Positions 1 through 11,860 of a stretch of DNA of 60,039 bases are shown piece after piece. Under the pieces are notes generated by a model. The model worked only from the letters and a program-made list of their open reading frames with translations, did no database searches and was not told the origin of the DNA. The translations under genes were made by a program, and so were the position numbers. The stretch covers positions 1 through 60,039 of the forward strand of contig LVLI01000496.1 of the NCBI GenBank assembly GCA_001687465.1, in the 5' to 3' direction. Source of the stretch: Halocafeteria seosinensis (lineage: Eukaryota > Sar > Bigyra > Bicosoecida). Each line of letters starts with the position of its first letter. Positions within the stretch are counted from its first letter, which is position 1.

Positions 1-819
1 GTTTAAAATTTTATAAAATATAACTATAAGTTTTATTTTAAAAACTTTGTAAATATAAATTTTAGAAATTCATCATTTAAATTGTAAACACTTAAAGTGT
101 AAAAAAAAATTCACCGGTTAGGTATATTCTTGTTACTTGGTACCTGCCAGTAGTCAGCCGCAGCTGCTACAGGTCAGACCTCAGTACCATTATAGCGGTA
201 AAGAGGCTTCATTCTCATCGGCTGCTTTCTTTCGATGTTAGAATTTGGCTGTATTGTATTGGCGCTCGTTTGTACTACAGTACTCACCTCAACCTCAAAA
301 CCTATAGTCGCAGTGTTTACATGTGGGCCAGGGTTGCGCTTCTGCCAACGATTCAATTCTTGCTGTAAGAGTGCAAAGTCTCGCCGAAAGCACACACACA
401 TTAAAGATGCGTGCATGCGAGGGATCTAAACGGTACGTGGTGGTGAGTAAAAAGACAACTGCTCGCATGGGTAACGCTACGAAGAATTGGAGAACTTAAA
501 AGGAAATCGTAGAAGAGAAAATAATGTAACAACAAAAATAAACCCAGTAGAAACTTGAGTCAAAAAGAAGTAAAAACACCAAATTTTTGTCACACCGTTT
601 ACGGGACAAGGCCTCCGAATTTTTGAATTTTGTTGCTTTGTGAAGCTATGGCTAACGCATTTCATAGCCCATGCCATGGGCGATGGCACAAGTTGTGGGG
701 AATCTGTTGCACCGTAAATACTCAATGTGATGGATTGTCGCAATACCCACGTATAACGCAAGCCCTTGGAAAATGGATTGTTTGGTCAGGTGTTAGGAGT
801 GGGTGACGTAGCGGCTGAA
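1..819. other. Left-end non-coding region, AT-rich at the edge
   Basis: Bases 1-115 are very AT-rich and contain no open frame. The rest up to the APC5 start has no ORF that resembles a protein. Positions 648-713 could be a first coding exon of the next gene: an ATG, 22 codons and a GTAAAT donor, joining in phase to acceptors at 762 or 789. I cannot confirm that exon. No RNA gene was recognised. Confidence 0.4.
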
Positions 820-3060
820 ATGGATGCTGTGGGGCGCGATGACTTTCTCCTGGCTTATACAGTGGCCTATTCCTTGCAAACAGTGGGAAAAGAACTTTTA
901 GAGACTCGTGAAGATCATGATCAATTGATTTTGGGGATCGGATATCGATTTACCGTCGAAAATTGGACAGAATTGACCCCCTCGTTTGAGCACGTTGTTG
1001 CGTGCATCGAGGAAGACTGTGGAGCAAAGACTGCTGCGCGAGTGAAGCAAGAGAGTGACTCTTTCTTGGAAAGCATAACAAATGTGAACGATGTGTATGA
1101 CGCTATACATCGCATAATTCAACCTCTAGCGAAAAATAAGGAGAATCAGCAAGGGTACAGTGTCACCAAGGGCAGTATCTTGGGATCGTTTCAAGGCATT
1201 GTGGTTCAGAAGGTTAGACAAACTCATTTTGCAGGGTTCCAGAAGCTGCTAATCTCATTGAAAGGGGGCGACGACACAAATAAGGACGAAAGAAATGTGC
1301 CTAACACAAAACGCCGCATCGGTAAACTCATCAATACATACTTGAAGGAATGCAGGAAGTCTCCAAAGGGAATGCATAAGGAAGATCCAAAATGGGACAG
1401 GCTTCATGACTTGGTATTGCAAGCTCCATCGGATCTCCCTAACGTTCACTTAGCTAGGCTTGGGCTTGCTCTCAAGAATGATGACTACAGCAGTGCGGTG
1501 AACGCGATTCACTCGTTTTATGACTTCCCTATAGAGGGCGTGACCCTGCGGACTCCAGGCTCATTCAACAGAAATGGAGGAGGCACATTCGACCCTTCCT
1601 TTAGAAATAAGTTTGGAACTGACTACCACTACTGCCTCATTCATATAGCGTCTGTGCAACTTTGGTTTGGTTATCTTGGCGCAGCGGAGGACTGCCTGGC
1701 TGGCTCAATTATCAGTGCTCAGTTACGCGGTGATGAGGTAGGCGCAACCATTGGTATGGCGTTTTTGTCTCAGTTACAGCACGACGCTTGGGAGGCAAAA
1801 ATTTCTAATGGGATTCTTCGGAAAACTGGGTCTCAGCATACGAGTGTGACTGACGTGTTCTCTCCGTTTCCGAGTGTTTATTCTGCTGGGTCTCAAATAC
1901 CGAGAAGACTAATGCGAAGGTGCAGACAGAGAGCCTGCGAACTGGGGCTTTGCAGGCTTCATACCGTTCTTGCCAAGACGGCTGGCGAAGAAGAGCCTCT
2001 TAAGTTTTCAATACGTTCATGGAGATATAGTTACATCACACGAACAAAGCAACCTGGTGCAGATGCTTCGACTATACATCCAGATTCTCTTGCGTTTGAA
2101 GAAATATCTTGTGCCACGCATTTTGCCCTGGATAGCAGGCTTCCAATGGTATTCAAGAGATCCGAATCTCAATTCTCGAAGCCCCTCTGGGAACACCTCG
2201 TCCAGTACGAGACACACGCAAATAGGGGTCGTCACCATATCGGTCTTCCTCCGCACTTTTCTGCCACTTCGTTGTTATCGGCCCTGCTCTCGGCAACAGT
2301 TTCCGTCGTACGCCCCAATGGCACCGAGGGAACAGTTGAATGGAACTCGTTAGACAGCGTGTCGCAAACCTGTGCACAAGATTTTCATGTGACAATGGAT
2401 GCGGTCGATCGGTTGAATGCACTAGTGGAAGAAAGTGATTGCACGAGGGATATACTTTCAGAGCTTTCTGAAGCATGGGTGGATCGCAAATCTTCTCCAG
2501 GTTCTAAGATATCCATGTATAAGGAAATTTTCAATAACCGGGAGCTGAACTATGATTTTACTTCCTCGCGCTTGAGGATTAAAGCAGGACAGGAGTATGT
2601 GAGACTCTTACTTGAGGAACTTGAGAGCATAGCTGGCATGACGAACAGCCAGCCAAGTGGGAGAGGTGTGGAGCACGAGGTGTTCCCTGTTCTAGAAGAG
2701 GCTTTTAACCTCTCTTTTGAATTAAATATGACTGATTTGGTGGTGCAATGCATTGTGCTGAAGGGGCAAGCTTTGTCCACGCTTCCAGATGGTGGAACTA
2801 GGGGGGTGGAGCATCTTCAGAAGCATCTTGACTACATATACTGCTTCGCTACTCCAGCTTTGATGAAGCAAACTCTCGAAATTATGTGCTGTGGAAAAGT
2901 AGGAACAATTTCTGATTTCGATGAAACCTCTCGTCCGAAGTTCTTTCGATCCTTCACGAATTGTTTGAACCAGTTCCTTCGCAATGATGAAACTCTAAAC
3001 GGTGGACTCAGCGCTGCCGTCCCGTTGCTAAAATACGAAGATATTTTTCATACTAAATAA
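820..3060 (+). CDS. APC5: Anaphase-promoting complex subunit 5 (APC5)
   Basis: This is a likely scaffold subunit of the APC/C ubiquitin ligase, which drives mitotic exit in the nucleus. From the ATG at 820 it encodes about 746 aa without an intron, near the usual APC5 length of about 750. Residues ~115-145 (motif VTKGSILGSFQGIV) resemble the helical segment of animal APC5 that reads KTSVVGLFLRHMI. Residues ~265-310 (HYCLIHIASVQLWFGYLGAA) match the ANAPC5 TPR-like domain. The frame stays open upstream to 757 but has no ATG, so the true start may lie in an upstream exon such as 648-713. I chose 820 because it is the first in-frame ATG and lies just before the conserved part. AATAAA-like sequence overlaps the stop. 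The next gene is convergent. Confidence 0.75.
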   Translation: MDAVGRDDFLLAYTVAYSLQTVGKELLETREDHDQLILGIGYRFTVENWTELTPSFEHVVACIEEDCGAKTAARVKQESDSFLESITNVNDVYDAIHRIIQPLAKNKENQQGYSVTKGSILGSFQGIVVQKVRQTHFAGFQKLLISLKGGDDTNKDERNVPNTKRRIGKLINTYLKECRKSPKGMHKEDPKWDRLHDLVLQAPSDLPNVHLARLGLALKNDDYSSAVNAIHSFYDFPIEGVTLRTPGSFNRNGGGTFDPSFRNKFGTDYHYCLIHIASVQLWFGYLGAAEDCLAGSIISAQLRGDEVGATIGMAFLSQLQHDAWEAKISNGILRKTGSQHTSVTDVFSPFPSVYSAGSQIPRRLMRRCRQRACELGLCRLHTVLAKTAGEEEPLKFSIRSWRYSYITRTKQPGADASTIHPDSLAFEEISCATHFALDSRLPMVFKRSESQFSKPLWEHLVQYETHANRGRHHIGLPPHFSATSLLSALLSATVSVVRPNGTEGTVEWNSLDSVSQTCAQDFHVTMDAVDRLNALVEESDCTRDILSELSEAWVDRKSSPGSKISMYKEIFNNRELNYDFTSSRLRIKAGQEYVRLLLEELESIAGMTNSQPSGRGVEHEVFPVLEEAFNLSFELNMTDLVVQCIVLKGQALSTLPDGGTRGVEHLQKHLDYIYCFATPALMKQTLEIMCCGKVGTISDFDETSRPKFFRSFTNCLNQFLRNDETLNGGLSAAVPLLKYEDIFHTK

Positions 3061-3343
3061 ATAAAAAGAAATTCAGTCAGACAAGTATATTAACATCCAT
3101 CTTGACACCCCTAGTTTTCTAGATGCCTTAGAAAGGACAAAGACCCGCCACTACAAGCAGTCCTCCAGCCACAGCAAGCAGCCTACTTTTTATAATGTAA
3201 GCCAACATTTACAAATGGACAGGTCGATGAGCTCTAAATATACAACGACCAGAGGATACAAAAGAAAGACCGAAATTTGCTTGCAATGATGATGCTGAAA
3301 ACATGAAAGACGGAACTTCGTAGTTGCGGACTCTGTTCTCTTT

Positions 3344-4259
3344 CTACTGGCCGGCGACGTTGCCCCACGTGCCCTGCTGTTGCCATTCTCCTCCTCCTGC
3401 AGTCCACTGTCCTCCAGCGGGAGCAGTAGGTGCATCAAATCCTGGCATAGGTTGGTCAAATCCTGCTCCACCAGCTTCGTACGTTGGAGCCTCAGCATAG
3501 TCTCCGGGTACCTCCCAGCCTGTTTCAGCCTCAGCGGCTGATTGCTCTGCCTCTTCAATTGCTTTCAGTTCATCCGAATCTCTGTAGATGAATAAATCGA
3601 TAGGCACAGTCCATGGCTCATTGAACTCAAGGCTTCCACGAAGACGAAGAACCTCTCTGGTGAGGAGCCAATACAGCACTGCGATAGATTGTTTTCCTTT
3701 GTTGTTGGCCGGGATAGCGACATCTACATGGTGCAAGGGAGAGTCAGAGTCACAGAACGCAATGACGGGAATGTTAACGTAGCTCGATTCTCTGACGGGT
3801 TGATGGTCGACACGAGGATCGGTCACTATCAACAGACGGGGCTCGCGGAATTGCTTGGTAATTTGATTTGTGAACGTTCCGGGGGTGAAGCGTCCTGCGA
3901 TCTGTTCGGCTCCAGTGTTGGAGGCAAACTTCATAACAGCCGTCTGAGCATAGGGACGAGCTGAAATAGCTATAACATCGGCGGGGTTCTCGATTGCTAC
4001 AATGATCCTGGCGGCCAGGTGGATCTTCTCCCAAGTCTTGGCAATGTTTAGGATGTGGATGCCGTCCGAACGGCGAGACCAGATGTAATCGCGCATTTGG
4101 ACATCAGCATTCCTTGTCCCAAGATGAGCCTGGGCAGCAAGGAGAAGCTTGAAAGCTTCCTCGCGGCTGTCAGAAAGCATAGTACTGGACATGAAATAGG
4201 GGTTCGAGGGCTTGGACAGTGAGGCCTGAGACTTACTCAGATTTAGATTGCGTAGCCAT
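3344..4259 (-). CDS. RPSA: 40S ribosomal protein SA (uS2), two exons
   Basis: This is a small-subunit ribosomal protein of the uS2/RPSA family, which also includes the laminin-receptor proteins. A first exon at 4259..4237 encodes MATQSKSD. It is followed by a 52-bp GTAAGT...CAG intron (4236..4185), then exon 4184..3344, giving 287 aa. Family hallmarks are [50 protein letters not shown] and [10 protein letters not shown]. The C-terminus is rich in W, G, Q and acidic residues, as in eukaryotic RPSA. I chose 4259 because it gives the expected MATQ-type N-terminus and exact phase. A start at the in-frame ATG at 4192 would lie inside the intron. Confidence 0.95.
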
Positions 4260-4879
4260 TTCAACGGTCTTGGCAGCACGTAGAACGATACTAGGCACAA
4301 GTACGGAACTCCTGCACTTTCTTCTCCGAAGAGACAATGACTGAGAGGCCTGCAATGCATAATAACATGAAATATTTGCCTCTTGGAATAATCTCAGGGG
4401 GAACACAGGGGTCGATGATCAACAAAAAGCATGTGGGTGCAGGGGTAAGGGGATTCCCCGGGGCCACCGTCAGACCCCGTTCCCTAGGCATCCTCCCCAA
4501 TAAGCAGCTCAAACACCTCTCATAAATTCTTATCTCACACATTTCTCGTACGTATAGTAGAGAGATATGAAGCTACTACATATATAGCCTTTTCTTACCT
4601 ATCTTCCTTCCGAGAAAAGCCGGGAAACAAGCCGAGAAAACTAGGGGATGTAGACCAGCACTTGCAGTGACCCACATGAACCGGTTTTCCGCATCCTAAA
4701 GTAGACGAAAAGTTTGCATCGTTGAAATTGGTCGCTTCCGTTAAGAAAGCAGGAGCACCATGTCTGTTTGATATGGTCATTGTGCATGAATCGAAGGTCC
4801 TTTTTCACCGAAAATTCGCTGAATTAGTTTGTCATCATACTGCGATCTTTAGTTCAGAGGTAATACAGACACGCCAACA
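4260..4879. other. Divergent intergenic region between RPSA and the MORN gene
   Basis: About 620 bp separate two divergent start codons, so the region should hold both promoters. I see no plausible protein or RNA gene. Short open frames here lack any family signature. Confidence 0.5.
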
Positions 4880-5735
4880 ATGTCTGAGGAGGGAGAAGAG
4901 GAACAGCGCCCGTACGAATGGCGCGCGTTGGAAGCAGCTCCTGGCGCCGAAGGACCAGAAACAGCAAAATTCGTAAAGAGGCCTGGAAGGTACGCTAATC
5001 TAAGACTATCCCTCTAGTGTGGCGAGGAACCATACACTCTGTTTTCTTCCGCTGGCATTACGCTGCAGAGCCAAAGTGACCTATCCCAATGGAGATACGT
5101 TTGTGGGCAATTTCAACGATAACAAAGACAAGCATGGGCCAGCGACATACACCTGGTCCACACAGCCTGGGGCCAATCCTTGGGTGCCCGAGGGCGAGGA
5201 AGAAGAAGAGGGGGAAGGTGGAGGTGGATTTCCACAGGATCGTATAGTAAAGTTCGAAGGCTCATACCACGAAGGCAAGAAACACGGGATAGGCAAAATT
5301 ACGTTCCCTAACGGAGACAAGTACCACGGAATGTGGGAAAACGATAAAATCCATGGAGAAGGCACATACTATTATGTTAGTGGAGACATTTACAGTGGAG
5401 AATGGAAAGAGGGGAAGAAGCACGGAGAGGGAGCGTACGTCTTTGGCAGGGATAAAAGTCAGTTGGTTGGCACTTTCGAGAACGGCAATATTGTAAAAGG
5501 CAAATGGGTATTCAAGGATGGCACTTCTTGGCATGGAAGTTTCAAAAATAACAAGCCTATTGGCCAAGGTATATTTTACTTCCCCAACGGAAATCAGCAG
5601 AGCGGCGAGTACGTGGAGATCGGGGATCCAGAAGACGAAGAAACTGAGCTCAAGCTTGAGTGGAGAGGAAACCCTACCCAGCCTTCCTCAACCTCGACAT
5701 TTGAGTTACTAAAGAGTAAGCCGATGGCTAATTAA
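4880..5735 (+). CDS. MORN-repeat protein, radial-spoke-like
   Basis: Exons 4880..4989 and 5069..5735 (79-bp GTACGC...CAG intron) give 258 aa with exact phase. Successive MORN units of the form YPNGDTFVGNF, FEGSYHEGKKHGIGKITFPN, YHGMWENDKIHGEGTYYY, YSGEWKEGKKHGEG and WHGSFKNNKPIGQGIFYF fill residues ~40-235, interrupted by an acidic Glu/Gly stretch. MORN repeats bind membranes or act as spacers. The arrangement resembles radial spoke head protein 1 (RSPH1) of motile cilia. The ciliary genes elsewhere in the window agree, but assignment to RSPH1 rather than another MORN family is inference. Confidence 0.85.
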
Positions 5736-5990
5736 GTTCAATATAGTGAATCAACGGTTGATTATCAACTCCTTTTATGTTCGCCACCATTATACTTCAA
5801 TGACACCCCCTCCATGCAACCCACTGCCAGGCAATTGTCTCTACAGGGACTGGGGCTGTACAAGTGATGTTGCAAAGCTTCATTCTTTTGCAAGCATTTC
5901 TGACAGCAAAGAGTTTCCTTGCTCGGTAGAGGTTGGCGTGCGCTGGCCACGTTCTTTTGAATATTCCGTCTATTCGAATACGGTCAGGTC

Positions 5991-6547
5991 TCATTCGTCA
6001 TCATCTTCTTCACTCTCTAACTCTAGCTCAGGAACCCTAATATCTGCTTGGCGGTGTAGTCTCCTCAGTTGCTGTACGGTCTCTGAATCGCCTGATGCGT
6101 CTTTATATATCACTTGTATTGGTATTAAACGTTCGTGGTTCTGCTTCGAAAGTGAAGCTCCAGCTTCTACTAATAACGACGCACACGTAGGACACTCGCA
6201 GGCATGCAGTGGTGTATCTCCGTCTTCATCCTGAATATTGGGATTGGCTCCATTGTTTAAAAGAAACCTCAAAAGCTCACAATGTCCGTATCTGCATGCA
6301 AAGTTCTTCCAGGACCATACCTATACACCGCTCGTTGATTGCACACACCCACATACGAGCTTGCTGCATGGAGGGGCGAGTATCCATGTTCATCCTGTTC
6401 ATTTGCACTCGCCTCTCCTGAGGTGATTAACGCTTGAACTCTGGTAATGTCGCCATCGCTGGACGCTACCCAGATGTTGGCCGTGGTATCACTTTGACTG
6501 GTGGAAGTGGTTTGATTGTGCACAGCTCCAAATACGCTCATTTTCAT
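5991..6547 (-). CDS. Small ankyrin-repeat protein, two exons
   Basis: Exons 6547..6357 and 6291..5991, separated by a 65-bp GTATGT...CAG intron, encode 163 aa. Residues ~20-110 form three ankyrin units: ANIWVASSDGDITRVQALI, EHGYSPLHAASSYGHCELLRFLL and DEDGDTPLHACE. The organisation resembles the fungal YCR051W-type single-domain ankyrin proteins, whose role is unknown. The tail is a run of Glu and Asp. The intron splits the second repeat, and splicing restores SSYGHCELLRFLLNNGANPN, which supports the model. It is divergent from SRR1, with 107 bp between start codons. Confidence 0.85.
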
Positions 6548-6654
6548 GCCTACTGTATGGTATACACCGCCAATATATTGTTATGTCTGCTGTGTAGAGT
6601 AGTCGGACATAATGGAGTGAAGGGACCAAACCAACCCTGAACGAGTGGAGTATA

Positions 6655-7780
6655 ATGGAAGATGAAGACGGCTTCACGTTGGTGGTTCGAAAACATCGAC
6701 GGAATCGGAGACATAAGAAGACAACAGCGGGAGCACACGCCCAAGATGAACGACACAAGAGGGACAACAGGTCCCGAAGGAAGCCATCTCAGAGCGAGAA
6801 CGAAGGGAATGAGACGATAGGCGATGAGGAAGTGGAACCTGGAATCTTCCTGAAAAACACTTTAAATCCACTCAGAGAGAGAATTCGGGATCGATCAATA
6901 TATAAAAACACTGTTCAATGTTGCAAGACGTTTTTAGAACGCATGCCCTCCTCTCATCAGAATGTACACTTTGTTGCTCTGGGCATTGGAAACTTCACGG
7001 AGTCCCATGCGGCGCGTCTACAATTGGCGATGCTCCTAGAGCTCATGGAGAGTCTGCAAAGTGTAGACGGCGATTTATTAGGCACAGATACGGGTGTCTC
7101 TCTCCGCAGCGCCGGTTGCACATGTGTGGATCCCATGTTTAGCAACGGTGAGGTGGCAATACTGCGAGAGCTACGGCTACAAACCTGTTACTCCGAAGAC
7201 GAAGTGCAGTATAGTAGCCAGTCATCCTCCACCATTCTTTTTATGCCGCATTGCCCGGGATTTCTTTATGGAAGGGTTATTGAGGCCTTAGTTACAGAAT
7301 ATGCTCAGTGCAAAGGTAGGCTTGGTTTGGCACTATGTTGATTGATTACCTGGCTGCCTGCACCTCTTCGCAAGATTGGCTTGCAGATTTCTCTTCTATA
7401 TCGCCTTTTATGATTCTGGGCAATAGGTATGCATCATACTTGGCACTCATTTTACATTTGTCAGTTACCTGCATATGTGATATGAATGCAGCTTGCTGAG
7501 ATATTTGCAATCTGACACGTACATTCCCAGACACCGCTTGCCTTCCGGGAATCAAGAGTTATTCGTCACAGCAGAACGTCTAGGCCTATCGAAAGAAAGC
7601 TGCGTACACTCATTGGACCAGCTCATCGTAAACGCTAGTTCAAGTGCTAAACAAGAAGGAGCATTGCCTTACACTTGCGAGAGACTTAGCGAAGAGAGCA
7701 CAGAGGCGGTGGCATTCAAGAACTTTTACTGCCATCGGTTTATGGCGTTGGGGCAAGTACGTAGAAGCACTGGGGAGTAA
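6655..7780 (+). CDS. SRR1-like domain protein, three exons
   Basis: Exons 6655..7315, 7375..7426 and 7492..7780 give 333 aa. The first 65 residues are highly basic (RKHRRNRRHKK). The SRR1 domain follows: FVALGIGNFTESHAARLQLAML, CTCVDPMF, LFMPHCPGFLYGRVIEAL, then DWLADFSSISPFMILGNSLLRYL across the short middle exon. Plant SRR1 affects clock and light signalling, and yeast Ber1 affects microtubules. The biochemical activity is not settled. An alternative in-frame acceptor at 7386 would remove four residues (DWLA) from the domain. The keeping of the Trp seen in homologues favours 7374. Confidence 0.85.
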
Positions 7781-7893
7781 GGAAGTCGAACTCTTCAGTT
7801 GGCACCTATAATTATCTTTATTTAGTTTGAATGCATCTCTTAAAGAGAATCTGACGCCTAGAAAAAGGAGTCAGCAACTCAAAACACTACTAA

Positions 7894-10129
7894 TTAATCC
7901 TTGCGTTCATGGTCGTCATCGTCGTCGTCACCGCCAATGGCGAACGCTCCACCTGAGTGCTCTTCTACGCCATCATTTTGCACTGAAGACTCTTCATCAC
8001 TAAACTGTACTTCGTCCATTTCAACTTCTTCCTCCTCTACTGGGTGCATTTTGTTTCTCTCTTCGTAGAGCTGGTCATCAAAACTGGCAGTCTTCATATC
8101 GGGAGATGTAGCAAACGCCATGAACCACACGTATAAGTTTATAATCGAGTATCCCGCTAAGAATTGCAGAGAGCCATTCTGCACATTACACGCACAAAAA
8201 ACATACGAACGATAGATAGAGGGAGGGTGAAAATTAAGCGAGAGCCACTTACAGGTACGCCGGGAATTATTCCTCCGGCCCAAAAGATGCTTAGAGCTAT
8301 CAATATGGTGACGACCGATAGAGTGTAAATGAATTTTGACGAGGACGACATCGATTGTATCTGCATGAAGAGTTGAGCCATTGCGTTCGTCGTCCCGTAG
8401 GAGAACGTTGTAGACTTACGGTTCCCAGGTTCATGACAATGAAAACCAGCACCCAAAGTGCATATATTGCCGCTACGATTGCAGTAAAAACGAAAAGGTA
8501 TCGAAAGATGCCATCATCTTCCCACAAATCAAAAGCGGGATTCTCATCTAGCCTAAACCTGCACAAAATAACGAATAAGAGTGTATCGGAGAAACCATCC
8601 TTGCGCGAGTGGGGAACGGCTTACAGAATGGACATTCCAAGAGCTACAGCTGATACCCAGAAAGCTGTCATCAAAATTGACTTGGGCACCCAAAAGACGG
8701 CTCCACGTTGAATGAGACCCGTATTACTAACCTGCAACTAGTTTCAAGTTCTCTCTTAACCCAAAAAATAAAGCGTTGTACTAAAGCATATTGCCACGCA
8801 CCCGCATAACGCTAGCTTGCCGGACGACGTCAAACTCGCAGAGTATGAAAAGCAGTAAAAGGGTGATGAAGGAGATACTAAGGAAGACGTAAATGCCTGG
8901 CCAAACAAATCCTGGAGAATAAAGAGCAGCTGCGAAGAAAGGATCGTCGAACCAAAACAGCATCACTAGAAGAGCGGCCATCCACGGCTGCTCAAACGAC
9001 CTAGCTCTCTTCGGCACCGATCGTAGGGAGCACATGTAGGCGATGCCCAATATCTGCATAGAATTGTAATGATACGATACGCTACCAAATATCGATATCT
9101 CCGATGAATTCCGAACGTACAAGCGTTGCAGTTAGGAAGAAGTATTTCCATCCGGCCTCAAACTCTGTGTACTTTTGTTTCACAGAGTGAACTTTCACTT
9201 CGAAATTGAGTTTGTTCTTGGCTTTAATACCACCGGGAAGTTCTCCTAAAGGATCGATAAGTTTGAGATTGAACTTGTATTTAGAATGATGCACGTAAGG
9301 CACTGAAAAGAGGACGATGCTGTCACAGTAATCTGCGCACGACGGACAAGTAAGGATCCGAATAGCTGAAGATAAAGAAGCAATTGACCGTACCGTCTTT
9401 CGGTGAACAGTGCGTTTCGTGAGAATGAATCACGTTCTCCTTGCTGAGCTCTTTTCCATCCCCACTGGCCTCGAGCTTATACTGGCGCCTCAGGGAAAGA
9501 CAAATCCATCGGTGGTTAATTCAAAGTGCATAACACCAAGATTCAACGGCTTACGTTGAGAGGAAATGTTACTGAGATGTCTCCAGCCTTTTCCCCGGAA
9601 TTGTCTGGTCTCTCGAGTCTTCCTTGTATCCAAAGCACTTGAGACAGAGGCGAAAAGCCTGCAGAACAAATGCTAAGAGCACGTACGCAATTCCTTGTAC
9701 CTTGGCATGTGAAGCATAGAGTAGGTATGCATCGCCTACCTCCAATTTCTGCTTTCCATGTGCAATTTTGATTGGCTGCAAGCGTTCGAGAGAGAATAAT
9801 GAACACCAATCCCTCCAGAATGACGCCCTCGACGACTTACGATTACAGTCCGCATTGAATTTCTCAGTTCTCATTATGCCAGGTCCCGTGCCCCTGTGCA
9901 ACATATGCAAGGCATTATAGCAAGTACCGCTCGTCGAAATGAACATTCTAACGCCCCAAACATACCCAATGATGAGTGCCACTGTGAACAGCACAAGATA
10001 ACACACGAACGTGCTCGCAATGCCCTTTGTCGACATGGTCGATATGCGCAAACTATGGGTCATTGGTTCACGCATATTAGTAGGACCGTGCATAGAGGGT
10101 GCTTGGGCACCCTGTGAAAAAGACTCCAT
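7894..10129 (-). CDS. Wntless/TMEM181-type seven-transmembrane protein
   Basis: This is a membrane protein of the Wnt-binding MIG-14/Wntless family, which escorts cargo from the Golgi in animals. Its role outside animals is unclear. About ten exons fit in phase; the first ones are 10129..9841, 9775..9740, 9658..9555, 9481..9394, 9332..9121 and 9053 onward. An N-terminal MSTKGIASTFVCYLVLFTVA gives TM1, as in Wntless. A lumenal beta-rich part follows (NCTWKAEIGGFSPLSQVLW, then HSKYKFNLKLIDPLG). After TEFEAGWKYFFLTATLILG come six more membrane helices, ending LQFLAGYSIINLYVWFMAFATSP. The tail is acidic and carries an Asp run (DDDDDD). An in-frame ATG at 10042 is an alternative start. Confidence 0.8.
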
Positions 10130-11005
10130 GGTATTCTGCCACTGCGACAATGCACGAATAGCTAGGTTGTTGCCCTCTACTTTGAATAGGGAAAAAGCAA
10201 AGGATACCTGCACAACTATGTTATCTTCTCCAGTGCTGTTACCAAATGGAATACACACATACTCACTACCTAAAAATTTGTGTAACAAACTTTTGGTATC
10301 TTCAACTTATGGGGACAAGTACCGTGTACTGGTGCCGCTAGGTAAGTAAGTTCGCAGCTTCGTCATATAAAACGGTAGGAATTAAGGAAGGGGACTAAGT
10401 AGTATTGAGAATTTCCTCCCGCTAAAATTTTGCAGTACTTTTATGCGACAGTTGCCAAGTACAGAGTTTCCTGTGAGAGCTTCCGCATGTCCCAGTTGCT
10501 AGCTAACAGCTACAAAATTGTACCACTAGATGATGCGAACCCGAGAATCGGCCTGCAACCATTGCGTATCAACAAGGCATCATTATGCTAGCGCTTTGGG
10601 TGTTCCATATACCGCTAATTGTACGGTAGCGTACGATGTAAATGGGTTCTCAAGTAGCAGAGCCTGTGAAGCCTGGAACCTTTGTGGCTGTAGCGTGTTC
10701 ATGGTTTGTACCGATATTTCAGTAACAATTATCCCGATACAACAAAGTATTTTCCTAATAAGGTACCAATCCAAGTAGGATTTAACATGACAGGGTATCT
10801 CGCTTGATTCCGGAATCTTAATCTCATCTCAGCATTCATTTGAAACTTCTCGAATCGAAAACGCGCGCGATTGGTTGAAGAGGGGGCTCGTCAACTTAAA
10901 CGTGGCTGCCAGAGTTTATTTGTCTACAAATTACCAAAAACCAGAAAGAGTATGTGCTACCAAATTAAACTTTATGCTTTGTAATCAACCGTGCAAAGTG
11001 GGGAA
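10130..11005. other. Non-coding interval, divergent promoters
   Basis: About 875 bp lie between divergent starts. Short ORFs are present, but none resembles a protein and none splices to a neighbour. A CCAAT-box-like ATTGG lies at about 10870. I see no RNA gene. Confidence 0.4.
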
Positions 11006-11860
11006 ATGGAAGGAGGGTCATCTCTGTTTGACTTCGACGTTCCTTCACGCGAGGATGAACTAATCCAGGGAAAGAATCGGGGCTTGGCAGATATCGAGGC
11101 ATCGACGGAGTACGACACATGGTTTACACAGCCGCATACACACTTACTGAGGGCGACCAAAGGGAATCGGAAGTCAAAGACAAAAGCAAAAAGAAACAGT
11201 GGAAATAACGCCAATGAAGCATCTTTGAAGTTGCTGCTCAAAGCACATAATGAAGCGGCCTCCAAACGCTATCTTCAGAACAAGGAAAGAGTTTCAAGTA
11301 GTGCTGGATCTACAGTGTTGGAAGAAAGTAACACGGGTGCCCCAGAGACGAAAAATGAAGAGGCTCCCTCTACAACAGGCGCGCAGCGGAAGCGGCCGCG
11401 CAGCTCGGAGGACAAGGAGAATCGCCAACAGTCAAACGTCAAGCAGAATCCTGCCCAGTGGAGACGGGCATCCAGACCATCGAGTTCTGGAAATGTAAAT
11501 CCTTCTGCTACGAGCAAGCCCAATGCAGCCAAGAAACAACGGACCCACAGTGACGAATCCAACCGACGCACGTCCAGGAGTAACAAATCGGCTCAAGAGC
11601 AGGATATAGAAGCTCTTTTGAGGGCCCACAACAGCAAGTTCTCTGCAAAATGCGAATACGAACCACGTCAACACTCAGTTAAAGATATAAGACTGGTAAG
11701 TGATATGTTTTGTGTGGTGGAACTCTTTGGCCAGATGATGACATCGAATTGAACGCAGTGGGAAAAAAAATCTGGTACCAAATTTTCCAGCCTTAACTAC
11801 ACGGAACGTCAAAACGCCAATAAAGAAATCAAGACCATGAAAGCTTCTGGCAAGCTTTAG
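11006..11860 (+). CDS. Disordered basic protein with repeated LLxAHN motif
   Basis: I do not recognise this family. Exons 11006..11695 and 11759..11860 (63-bp GTAAGT intron) encode 263 aa. The middle is disordered and rich in Ser, Arg, Lys and Gln. Two copies of a short helix motif appear: SLKLLLKAHNEAASKRY near residue 75 and DIEALLRAHNSKFSAKCEYE near residue 210. The second is followed by HSVKDIRLWEKKSGTKFSSL and then NYTERQNANKEI. The intron lies exactly between the conserved Leu and Trp of that last motif, and splicing restores it, so the C-terminal block looks like a real domain. A basic stretch (QRKRPRSS) could be a nuclear signal. Confidence 0.7.

Noticed and set aside
174-429. Two short overlapping frames near the left end
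   Set aside because: They face each other, have no motif and show no link to a neighbouring exon.
5081-5365. Long minus-strand frame opposite the MORN gene
   Set aside because: It is the antisense of a low-complexity coding region and has no signature of its own.
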